The notes under the pieces are model-generated. The model was not told where the DNA came from. It saw only the letters and a program-made list of their open reading frames with translations, and searched no databases. A stretch of DNA of 64,000 nucleotides from assembly GCA_905250115.1 (NCBI GenBank), contig CAJNOI010000025.1, positions 567,238 through 631,237 of the forward strand, read 5' to 3'. Both the position numbers and the translations under genes were made by a program. Source of the stretch: Adineta steineri. Lineage: Eukaryota > Rotifera > Eurotatoria > Adinetida > Adinetidae. Shown piece by piece: positions 24,425 through 35,482 of the stretch (positions within the stretch are counted from its first letter, which is position 1; each line of letters starts with the position of its first letter).

Positions 24425-24986
24425 TTATGATGATGCTTCCATAGGTGTAGTTGTTGATGTTTGAATACTTTCTTCAGTATGTTTGCCTTTTCCAGATAAT
24501 TTCGATTTTGAACGACGATCTAAGATACGTTTTCGACCATGATCTAATTTCAATTTGGTAATTTGAACCTTAATATAACAATATAGAAGATAAATAAACT
24601 AAATTCTATTTAAATATTATTACCTTTGATGGATGAATACCAATATGAACTGTATTACCATTAGCTTTTTCACGTGTAATTCGTTCAATATGAACAACAA
24701 ATTTTTTACGATAAACTTGTGTGACTTTACCTGATGGTTGACCTTTAAAATGACCACGTGTAATCTATTTAAATTAAAGAATAAGTTGTAAAGTTAAAGA
24801 GAATACTATGATACGTACTGCTACTTCATCATCTTTTCGAATAGGTAAACTACGAACATTATAACGTCGTCGTAATTCTTTATTTAATGGTGCGCTCATC
24901 AATTGACGACGAATATGTGATGGTGCAGTAAAATAACGCTTACGAGCTTTACGACGTGATGATGAAACAAAACGATTACGTTTCAT
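24425..24986 (-). CDS. RPL26: 60S ribosomal protein L26 (uL24)
   Basis: Three exons (24986-24819, 24764-24624, 24568-24425) give 150 residues; human RPL26 has 145. The N-terminus [19 protein letters not shown], the KOW-type core and [15 protein letters not shown] are characteristic. It is a component of the large ribosomal subunit near the peptide exit tunnel. The C-terminal tail ([11 protein letters not shown]) is lineage-specific. Divergent from NIM1, with about 1 kb between starts. Confidence 0.96.
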
Positions 24987-25992
24987 TGTGTGTGCTGATG
25001 TTTTTAATAAATAATTAGAAGAAAAGATCTATTAATCTTGAAATAAAAACAAAAAAAATTAGTTTTTTTTGTTTTTGAAAATTATCTTACAAATAAAAGT
25101 ATGTTTATGGCAAATAGAAAATAGAAATAACTGGTCAATCGTTTAGTAATTAACCATTCGTAGTTGATTCTCTCAAGTTAATATTTCATTTTTATTCAAT
25201 TCTAATTAATATGAAATAAATTTCTCAAACAAAAAAAATGTTTCGACATCAATTATTAAATTATTATTCAAGAAAAGATCAAATGCATAAGTGCATTAGA
25301 TTGAAATCGTTGCTTAGTAACAGTAGAAAAGAAAATCGATATATGGTAATAATATAAGAAGTAAATGAAACAGCAGGAAAAAAAACGTCCGAGGACAGAA
25401 AATTTTATTCTGTTCTTCTTAATTTTGACGTTTATCGAGTAAAATATGTTATTATTCATAAATAATAAATAATAAGAACTTTTCCTCTTCTTTCAATCCT
25501 ACGTAATCAGACATCTTTGAATGTTCGTCTGACGTCTATTCGATCGCTTACACTTTTCGAGTACATTAATTGACGTCAAAAAAAAAATTTTCTTTCTCTT
25601 AAAAGATGTTATTTCTTTTTCACTAACGCCTGTTTGTAGCTACTGAAAACAAGACGACGTAACTTGAGTTCGATTTAGTTTTTATCTAATTTTTCGTATA
25701 ATAAGTAGCTATGCTTATTATTATTCGAGAATGTATATAGAAGTAAAATTATTTCTTTTATTCTCAGTCGTAGAAATGTTGACAGTTTATAGTTATATTT
25801 TTATGCTAAATACCATCTGGTACAAACAAAAACAAATATTTCAGAACATTCTTTTTTGTTTTTTTTATAGATATAAAAATGATATGTTATTTTTATTTAC
25901 AATTTCAACAGATTATATTTCTTGTCAATCTACAATAATTCAAACTTATTTTTATATCAAAAAAGATTATCATATTCAAAATTAATAATAAT
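24987..25992. promoter_or_regulatory. Divergent promoter region of RPL26 and NIM1
   Basis: About 1 kb with no supported gene. It includes the palindrome TGACGTCA at about 25572-25579, a CRE-type bZIP site, and a related CTGACGTCT near 25530. An 84-codon frame just before the NIM1 start (25731-25985) has chance composition. Assignment of the CRE to either gene is inference. Confidence 0.4.
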
Positions 25993-28398
25993 ATGACTGG
26001 TAAACATTCACCATCGAATGGTGGTAATTCATCATCAACTAATATGAATGTTACATTTGCTAAAGATGAAAAAAACTCTTTAACTCCATATGAAAAACTT
26101 TTATATGAATCACAAAATGATTTACGTTTCAAAGGTGAAGAAAAAACTGGTCGACGTATTGGATTTTATCGAATTTTAAAAGATATTGGTTTGGGTAATT
26201 TCTCACGTGTTAAACTTGGTCAACATCTACTTGCTAAAGGTAAAAAAAATGATTTTTCTAAACTTTTTGAGTTACTTAGCAGTTTCATTATAATTGAAGA
26301 AAATAAATCAAGTCAAAATAAGAATGAGTTAGTGTGACTTTCTATCCTTGGATTAGAAATCTTCTACTTAACTCATTGTAATAACTGCTAAATTAATTTA
26401 CATCGTATAATATATAAAATATGAGATACTGGTATTTTGCTTCAAAAATCTATAAGAAATGGGATTTTTCATGCTTAAATACATCCTACTTTTCTCAATA
26501 TTACTGTTATTAATATTGCTATCCATTGCAAAATAAGAGGCCGATGGGTATTTTTTAAATAACTTTCAATAGGAACAAGAAAGAGGCACCTGTTATTTCA
26601 AGGAAATATGTAATAGTAAACTGTATTTTAATGGCAAAAATATCTTATTAGTAGTAATGAGACATGAAATCTTTCAATAGTTTTGTTGCTCATTCTCTGA
26701 CGGTTCTAACTACGTTCCCGATAATCAATAAATTCATGTGACATACTGTTTTTCCAAAAGCTTTATATAATAATCTTGGAAAAAGTTTCTATGCGTCTTT
26801 ATCCCCTCGTTCTAACGGTGGAAACCGCAGCTCTCCATATTATTCTTATCGAAAATTATTTTGAGACAGACAGTAGAGTCTTACATCAAGTTAAGTTAGG
26901 TATACTGATCATCCACAGTGAAACTATCTTGTCCAAACAAGACTTTATTAGATTTATCCAATATTCTAAATGAAAGCATTTGATTAAAAATTCATTTGTC
27001 ACTCTGACCAAAACATTTCTTAACTTAAATAAAGTCGCAAAAGAATAACTGTTTTTATAACCTTGATGCACTTCACAAACTTCCAATTATAAGTAAAACA
27101 TTAGTTGAAAATCTTTTAGTTAATTAAAAGTTCATTATTTATTGTTTTTGTTTTTAGAAAAAGTCGCAATTAAAATTCTTGATAAAACAAAATTAGATAA
27201 TAGCACACAACGTTTACTTTTACGTGAAATAACTTCAACGGAAAAATTACATCATCCAAATATAATACGTTTATATGAAGTTATTGAAACAATCAAAGAA
27301 ATTTATATTGTTGTAGAATATGCATCCGGTGGTGATCTCTATTCACGTATAACTGAGCATGGAAAAATGGCTGAAGATGAAGCGAAAATTATTTTTGCTC
27401 AGATAACTGCAGCTGTTGATCATATGGTAAAAGAAAAATTTCATATGAATTTGTTATAAATAATTCAAATATCTTTCTATTTATTTAGCATAGTAAAAAT
27501 ATTGTTCATCGTGATATAAAAAGTGAAAATGTTTTCTTTGCTAAAGAACATTTAATAAAATTAGGTGATCTTGGTTTTAGTACATATACAGAAAAAAATC
27601 AAACATTAACTACATTTTGTGGTAGTCCACCTTATGCAGCTCCAGAATTATATCGTGATGAAAATTATATTGGAATATATGTTGATATATGGGCTTTGGG
27701 TATAACACTTTATTTTATGATTACTGGTTTAATGCCATTTCGAGGAGAAAATCTTGTTAAATTAAAAAAATCTATTATCGATGGAAATTTTTCAATACCA
27801 CCCTATGTTTCAGATCAATGTCAAGATCTTATATGTAAGTCAATGAAAATATAAAATATTTACGAAATAATAATAATTTTCTTCAGGTGGACTTCTCAGT
27901 TATGAAAAACTTGAACGATGGTCAATTGAAAAAATTCGTTCATGTCCATGGCTTAGTAGAGAAAATTTTCCTGAAGAATTTCAACCATTTGCATTAAATT
28001 TAAGTTATGATTGGATACCATTAAGTAAAACAAAGACACAATCATCAATATCAGCAAGAACTTCATTTGAATATGAAACACATTCAAAATTAGAAGAATT
28101 AGGTATTACATCTGATATATTAAAACTAATCAGACCAAAAGATTCGGATGAAAAATATCTTTCCAATCGTGATAGTATCAATGGAACATATAGAATTATA
28201 TTACATCGTGTACAAAAGCAATCTAATTCTCTTGAACGTGATCTGGTATATGATAGAGGAATAAGTGAAGATGTATCCGCACCAAGAGGTCGATCAATGT
28301 CTGTAAATATCGAAACAAAGCCAAGAAAAAATAAACAAAATATAAATAATTCATTTCATACGCATTCAGAAAGAACGAAAATGTGTATTATTTTATAA
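25993..28398 (+). CDS. NIM1K: Serine/threonine kinase NIM1 (AMPK-related)
   Basis: Exons 25993-26239, 27158-27426, 27489-27834 and 27887-28398 give 457 residues (human 436). Near-identical blocks to human NIM1: GRRIGFYRI at the domain start, [13 protein letters not shown] (catalytic Lys88), [27 protein letters not shown] and [13 protein letters not shown]. After the kinase domain, [11 protein letters not shown] and the extreme C-terminus ...MCIIL match human [11 protein letters not shown] and FCSIL, so the tail is conserved too. The catalytic loop is HRDIKSEN. The magnesium loop is DLG (199-201) in place of DFG, a change also seen in LKB1 and compatible with activity. NIM1 is an AMPK-family kinase activated by LKB1 at the T-loop threonine. 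Intron 1 is 918 bp. Confidence 0.93.
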
Positions 28399-28504
28399 AT
28401 TTAACTTATATATATTTTTTTGTTTCTAATTTATTTATATGCATTTATGTCTTTCATTTGATTCGAATAAAACAAACATTTTTTTATATGCATTAATAAA
28501 CAAG

Positions 28505-28690
28505 TTTGAAGACTCGCTCAGCTCTTTCTCATAGAAAGATTGTGTCTTCACTACTAGCAAACTACTCATCTAAATAGCTTCAAGCAACTGATTTCGATTA
28601 TCATCGGTCAAACTTTGTATAAAAAAATCAGTCGCAACAAAATTTCAAAAAAGCTGATCTCACATTTGAACTTCTTACCATCGGTGGCCT
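28505..28690. repeat. Dispersed repeat, related copy at 55070-55345
   Basis: GACTCGCTCAGCTCTTTCTCATAGAAA here matches GGCTCGCTTAGCTCTTTCTCGTAGAAA at about 55076-55102 with few changes. Both copies later contain GATCTCA[C/A]ATTTGAACT. The spacing between the shared blocks differs, so these are diverged members of one family. No open frame. Confidence 0.55.
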
Positions 28691-28712
28691 TTGATCAAGT
28701 TTTATAGAAAAT

Positions 28713-28936
28713 CAGAGGTGGCGCGGGTCAGCCAACATTGGGTGTGGGGTATAGCAAAATTTTTTGGAGTAAAAAGGTAAATTTCGCGATTTTTTGGGAG
28801 GATGTAGCATTATCTTTGGTAAAAAACCTAAGAAGATTTGCCGATTTTGTTGAGCAAGAAATAGAAATTTCGAAAGATTGGGCGGGTGTTACACCCTCGA
28901 CACCCCTCTTCCCTGCCACCAATCGCGCTACCCCTG
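28713..28936. mobile_element. 224-bp hAT-type MITE
   Basis: Ends CAGAGGTGGCGCGGGT and CAGGGGTAGCGCGATT (right end reversed) are inverted repeats with the CAG start of hAT. Flanks TAGAAAAT (28705-28712) and TAGAAAAG (28937-28944) form an 8-bp duplication with one mismatch. The interior is relatively GC-rich. It is open in one frame on each strand, but the two frames mirror one another and carry no domain. Confidence 0.85.
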
Positions 28937-30083
28937 TAGAAAAGAATAATAGATATGAATAGTGTATTCTCAAAAATATTATGGCTTAATTATTGAAAAT
29001 GTAGTACATTTTACAATAGTAGTTTTTTTCTCGTAAGATTGATCGAAATAAGTATATTAAAAACAATTATTTCTATATTTAATGATCATAAGAATAGTAA
29101 AATGAATGAATATGAATTGTAGAATAATAATTTCAATTAATCAAATTATGCAAAGTCATATTAACGATGAGCATATCTATTTATCCTTTCTTTTTATGAC
29201 ATATAATGAAATAATATAAAGAGACATGTTGTGAAATTCCTTTTATAGTAAAAACCTTGTAAGTATGAATAAATACAATAATATTATCTCAATCAAATTA
29301 TTCGGATATGTACTGACATATTTTGAGTCTAACAAGTGCAAGTTATTAATTAAGTTAAATATAACTTGATTGTCAAATTCGTCTAACAAGCATACCGAAT
29401 GTAGTAGTCAATCGTACGAATAACTGAAGATAGTTCATCTTCATATAGAAGTCTGCAATACATAAACGTACATTACCATCGGAACACAGATCAAGTCACA
29501 CGTCGAATATGATAAAACGTAGAAATCATGCATTTTCTTTTAAAGATTATGTTGATTACAATGTTTGATAAATAGGCCAAACATTGAAAAAGAGCGAAAA
29601 ATCTCTTGTCAAAAATTACTAGTGCATTATAGATTTTTATGCGTTAAAAGGATTTCCCTCACAACTAAAGAATATCCTATCTGTCCAGTATCTACACTCA
29701 GATGTATTTATATATTGCCAAAACTCAACGAGTTAAAAGAATAGGCACTTTATTATATATCATAAATTCTATCCCTTTTTTTCGAATATGAATAAGTTAA
29801 TCTGTTCATTTATTTCATACAATTTCTTTATTAAATAATATCTAATTTTAATTTTTTCATGATAATAAAATCATTTCATTTGATTTTATCGCTAATAGTC
29901 GATGAAGATATTTATACATAGGATACAATAAACACACATACATATGTTTGACTAGACCATAATATAGATAAAGAAAAAGAAAACGGTATAACTAAGTTTT
30001 CATACAAAGCCAAAAAAAAGAAAAGAAAAGAAAAAGAACTATATTTATATAACAAATAAAGTTAATGTGTTTTAGGATTTATT

Positions 30084-33028
30084 TTAATAATTTTGCATAT
30101 GCATTATTTCATATTCTTTATTTTCTGAACGTGATGAACCAATTGTACAACAAATACAGCATGATAATAATAAACTAATAAATGTTGCTAATGCTGCACC
30201 ACATGCTAACCAAAAACTTAAACCAAAACATTCAATATATTGTAATGAAGGATTTCTTTGATATAGCATAATATTAAATGGTGAATTATTTTCATAATCT
30301 AATGAATTTTGTTGTTTCCAAAACCATATATTAACAAATGTTAATAAACCAAGACAAATCGATATTAATGCTAATAATGTCCAGAAACTATACAGATAAA
30401 ATGGTGCACGTATACATTTATCATGACAGCAAACAAAAAAGAATAATGACATTATTGAAAAGAAAAGAAATATTAATCCACCTGTAATACCATAGAAAGC
30501 GCCTAATTGTAAATAATAGATAAGATTAAGATAGTCAGCACGTTGATTTGGTTGTGGATAAGATTCTAATGATGATAAATCATATTTTGGTGGATAAACA
30601 TTAAATGGATTTAAACGTTTTTCTTCATACAATGGATCTTCATGATAAACAGAATTCGGAGAATGTGATTTACTGGAATAATCACCACAATGTAATTCAT
30701 CACGAAAATCAGAACAATGAACAATACCATCACAACGATATTTTGGTAGAAAACCTATAATAAAAACAAATAGTTTTAAAAATTAATTTTATAAATAACA
30801 GTCTTCGAAAAATGATTCAAACAGTTATTTTTAAATACAGTAATCGAACTAATTTCGTTCTTTCATTTCATGTATAATTACAAAAAAAATGTTCTGGATA
30901 GAAACCATCTAATATTCATAAATTTAATTCGAGTTCTTTCAGTTGTGTTTATACGGTGAAAAATATAAAGATGTATTAATTTATAATAGATCACGAAAGA
31001 TTGATATACAGAATTTTTAGAAAACTATAAACATTTTATGAATGTATAGAAGTTCAAATTTATTTATATCGTATAAAAGACAATATAACAGAATAAAGAG
31101 AATTTATTTAGATACATGTCTGACAAAATCCAACCCTTCATTCTGGCCAGTCTCAAATGCAAAACGTTGTTTTTTCGTTGGCTAACGTGAGCTCTAGTAA
31201 GTGTCTCCGGACTAATCACCCGTGATGTGCTTTACAACAACTCTCAAAACAACAATCGTTCGTCTCGCTGTATACACGTAAGGATTTCACAAAAACCCAC
31301 GCGTATAATAAGGTAGGTAGCTGTCTTTGAAAACGCAACGGCGATTATGTTGTAAGATGGTTGTCGCCTATGAACATTGGTCCTTCGCAGTTGAATGATG
31401 ATGATTTAGATGTGTATTTAAATTTCGATTATTATTATTATCAGTTTTTAAATATTGCTCAAAAAGAAAATTGTGTCATTTGTGCATCTTGTTACAGTTG
31501 GATATTCATTCAAGTTTTCATGTATTAAAACATATATGATAGTAATCTAATACTGTCTAAATTGATCGTATATCCTTGTAAAAAGATTTAATTTTTCTAG
31601 TTATATTCACAGATGATCAATATTAGAAAATGACAAGCAGAGATTGTATGATTAACCTTTACTTGAGCAAAGTATTCTTATTACATAAATGATACATATC
31701 ATAATGTAAGATCTATATACAATCTTAAAGGTCAATGTAATCTTTGTTACAATGATATTTCTACTAGTGAGTATCATTTATTTCTTTGTAACAATTTAAT
31801 AATAACAGATATATTTTTAATCTTATCGAACAACAAATTTACGATTAATCCTATATTATAGAACTTCGAATTCAAAATATATAAGAAACATGTATAGTAC
31901 AAATGTGTAACCAGTATTTTACCTTCGGGGGTTCAAAAATGATCTCTGGGGTGCAAACGCATAATAAAGCGCGAAAAAATCGTAAATCTCAGAAGGGCAA
32001 ACGCAGTCTTCTGGGGTGCAAAATGTCCTATGTTCTTCCCTTCCGCTAGATAAAACACTGTGTAACAAGACATTTATCTTTTCATAATCCTACACATATT
32101 CTATCTAATATACTTACATTTTGAATCACAATTAAAAGCATTTGAATCTCCATTACATTTTGAACAATTTTCTTCATCTGAATTATCTTCACAATCAACA
32201 ATACCATCACATCTGAAAGCACATATTAAGAAAAGAAATTTATTGAAATCTAAAATCTATACCTATAGGAATTATCTCGTCGTGCGCATCTTTTTTCTCG
32301 TGGACAATAAACATGTTTATTTGATGAACATTTGTTTTCACTACAATCTTTTTCATCTGAATCATCAATACAATTTGAAACTCCATCTATTCATAAAAAT
32401 CAATGAACATTTATTCTTAATTTTTTTTTGATTTTAACATACCACATGTTTGTACATCTTTTCGATAACAAACTTTTCCATCAGGACAGAACGTATGATC
32501 AGGTGGACAATCATTATTTTGAAAATTTCTGTCACAATATAATTCATCACTTTTATCTTCACAATTAATTATACGATTACATTTTTGTCCTTGATCAATA
32601 CAACGTGTTAATGGACGTGATATAGCTACACCTTTTTGGCACGTAAATTGAGTATTTGAACAATTCTCATTCGATAATTTTAATTGATCTTCACGAGATA
32701 TTTCTTCACGAAAATCAAATGAATTCGAAACAAGTATTGGAATATTAAGATATTTAATATGTTCACTTAATAAACCACGTGAACGTACTATAGGTATTAA
32801 TGTAGAATAAAGTCGAGCATCATTTGAAATATTTGACGAAATTTCTTCTGGAATATACTAAGATAGAGAGAGAGAAAAAAATAAGTAAAAAGAAACGTTC
32901 ATGAATATTTAAAATATTACTTTTTCTAATGATTTTGACCACCAATGTGTACTAAATGCTACACCAAGTAAACCAAGTGCAATTAATGATGGAGCAAGAA
33001 GAAGAAATAAACGTGTACAATTCCTCAT
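30084..33028 (-). CDS. Four-pass claudin-like membrane protein with four LDLa modules
   Basis: Six exons (33028-32921, 32857-32443, 32386-32263, 32212-32118, 30754-30084 and their joins, phase-checked) give 434 residues. TM1 is in the first exon (about 6-28), ending in THWW, as in PMP22/claudin-type tetraspans. The first extracellular loop is about 230 residues and contains four LDL-receptor class A modules, each with six cysteines and the calcium-binding D.SDE. signature (DKSDELYC, DDSDEKDC, DNSDEENC, DFRDELHC). Three more membrane helices follow, then a short cytoplasmic tail with a C-terminal tyrosine motif. LDLa modules bind calcium and protein ligands, so an adhesion, junction or receptor role is inferred. 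The last intron is 1,363 bp and contains a 147-bp MITE and a GC-richer stretch at about 31130-31400. The fourth module departs from the consensus (FRDE). Five coding exons are listed. Confidence 0.82.
31913..32059. mobile_element. 147-bp MITE, same family as 16796-16890
   Basis: The left end AGTATTTTACCTTCGGGG and the right end (reversed) AGTGTTTTATCTAGCGGAAG are inverted repeats. Flanks GTGTAACC (31905-31912) and GTGTAACA (32060-32067) form an 8-bp duplication with one mismatch. The interior repeats GGGGTGCAAA twice (about 31950 and 32013). It sits in an intron of the LDLa gene. Confidence 0.8.
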
Positions 33029-35482
33029 TTTAAATCTAAAATAAAAGGTTTATTCAAATTTTTTTCTCCTCACTTTTCTTCTTTCTTTCAACTGACATTT
33101 TTCATTAGTTCAAATGAAAGAATATAAAACAGTAAAAATGCAACTATGCGTATTAGCAATATAGTAAATAAAAAGTAAAAGAAGTGTCGGCATGTACCGC
33201 ACACACACACATACGTATATATATATGCAATGGTTTTACTTTGTTAAATTAAAGATGAACAAAAGAAATATCTATTTTCGATGTACTTATATAAATAAAT
33301 CATAAAAGAATGTATGTCTAGTCCAAGCAATATTTGACCTAATTTCAATAATCATTTTTTTGTCACGCTATGGACTGAAAAATTCTTTCATCTTCTGATT
33401 AATTTTTTCCGATTATTCTCTCTCAAAAGAAAAAAAAAGACTATAGACTCGCACTATATACGCTATTCTTAATAATAGTATTTTTTCTAAATGATAAAAG
33501 AATGAAGATTACAATATGGTTTCTATATGTATATATTTTTCTCTCTCCCTCTCTCTCGCGAGAATCAAATAATATAATATATGCATGTCAGTCACTGTCA
33601 TTTTTTTTCTCTCTCTCTAATTCAGTTAAATAAAGCAATCATTGAAGAACATATCACTGTAGGCTAGAAAGTCTGTTTGATAATAACATTCACTTAACAG
33701 ATATTTTTCTACATGTTGATTGTCTTGTTGTTTTGAATAAATATAAATAACTTACATCAATCAATCAATATGCAAAAAGGCGTGTACAATGTCAATTCAT
33801 TAGTAAAATAAAATTCTGCAAAAGTTTTTATTTTCATTTATTCAGCCATATATATATATTAGTACTACTAGGAATAATATTTTAGCTTTCTTCTCTTTAT
33901 TAGACAGTGTGAACGGGGGGATAGATGAAGAAGACGAGAAGGAATAAAGATAATTCCATATACATCACAATGATGACCTCGATTTGAACTTATAAGAGAC
34001 AAGATAGAAGAGAAGAAGAAGAAGAAAAAAAAGATTGATGCGTGATGTATTGTATTTGATTAGATATACATAGACCAAATAAATTCTTCTGTTCATTATT
34101 GTACATAATATGTGGACAAATGAGAATATAATGAATAGAAAACGAGTTTTGTACATCAATATCTTTTTGATTGTATCAATCAATCTCTTATTCATAACTG
34201 TTAGAATATCATTGATAACTAGTCATAGGAAAAGTCTATATTTAATTATGATAAAACATCATGATGATTGATGAAAGGCAAAATTTAATGTTTTGTAAAA
34301 AAAAAAGTCGACACATTTACATTAGTCTATTTGAAAAAAAAGAAAACATACTAGCACAGACAAGAAATCTATTAATACAAGCCCTATACATTATATGCAT
34401 AGTAAAGTAACTGAAGCCTTATAAAATAGTTCTTTTATAAATTTCATGCTTATAATAAATGTATTGATATTGAAAGAAAATATACCATTATATTTTCGGA
34501 ACTTACACAAGAGAATTTGTCGTATAGATAGAATTCATTGCAATCAAGTTCTAGTTACCCGTAAAAGTCAAGTATAACTTTATTACTATATGAACAGGCT
34601 ACGTGATTCGGATAGATATATTTCACATTTATTGCCGAACTCTATCCATAGATTTTTAGCGTTGTCACGTTTCTTCTATTCAAAATATGAATGGCGTCAT
34701 CATCATCATCATCACAAATTCTTTCAGTATGTAAAGTCCAATCAACTTTAGTTATTATCGTATTATGTAAATTCTAATTGTATTAATCATTATCGCTCTT
34801 TTATTTCAATTATGTCAGAAAAGAAAAATCCATTATCTCAAGTGATAAGATCTTCAAATAATTTTATTGTTGTTTATAGATGGCACAAAATTCGGTTCTC
34901 TTTTTTTTCTCATTCTGTGTCAGACACTCTTCTCTCATATCGAACATAAAAAAAACCAAACAACATACATATACAATAAAGTATCAAGAAACTAATACAG
35001 AGAGAAAGAGACATGTTTTGTGTCTTAGACATAATGAAGTTAAAAACACGAAACAATAATCGTAAATGTTGTATTTTTTGTCTATACATAAAATTGATAC
35101 TCATCGAAAGACGAATCATAATACAAGACAAAGAAAAAAAAAAACGGATTCCTTTTTTGTTTTTTCGACAAAAGATGAGATCGTAAAAAAAAACAATTAC
35201 AACATAAATCATTTCTCAAAAACTACGCAAATGTCAAAATATCAGCCATAAAACAAGCATCAAAATGGAAAGGAACATAAACACAAGACAACGGACAACA
35301 ATGAAATAAAAACAGAGAGAAAAAAAAACTTGTTGTTTGTTTGTTTTTGTTTTGTTCGGTGCACAATGTTAGTTTTTGTACACCGGAGCAAAGAGAGAAT
35401 ACACAAACACACGCACACAAAAGAAAAGAACTGTACAACATCGACTATGCTTTATTTATTTGTTTGTTTGTTCTCTTTCTAT
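33029..35482. other. Intergenic, low-complexity
   Basis: About 2.4 kb upstream of the LDLa gene and downstream of DDX6 copy A. Contains short CA, CT and TA tracts (about 33205, 33540, 33850). Open frames at 33965-34195, 34910-35212, 35223-35441 and 35376-35558 overlap each other on both strands, are full of Phe/Ser/Cys and are not supported as genes. Confidence 0.4.

Larger units (their letters stand above)
28399..30083. other. Intergenic with two repeat elements
   Basis: Tail-to-tail region between NIM1 (+) and the LDLa gene (-). It contains a dispersed repeat at about 28505-28690 and a hAT-type MITE at 28713-28936. From 28980 to 30083 I see nothing beyond AT-rich sequence. Confidence 0.45.

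Noticed and set aside
28728-28973. Frames on both strands over the 28.7-kb element
   Set aside because: They are mirror readings of an inverted-repeat element and carry no transposase signature.
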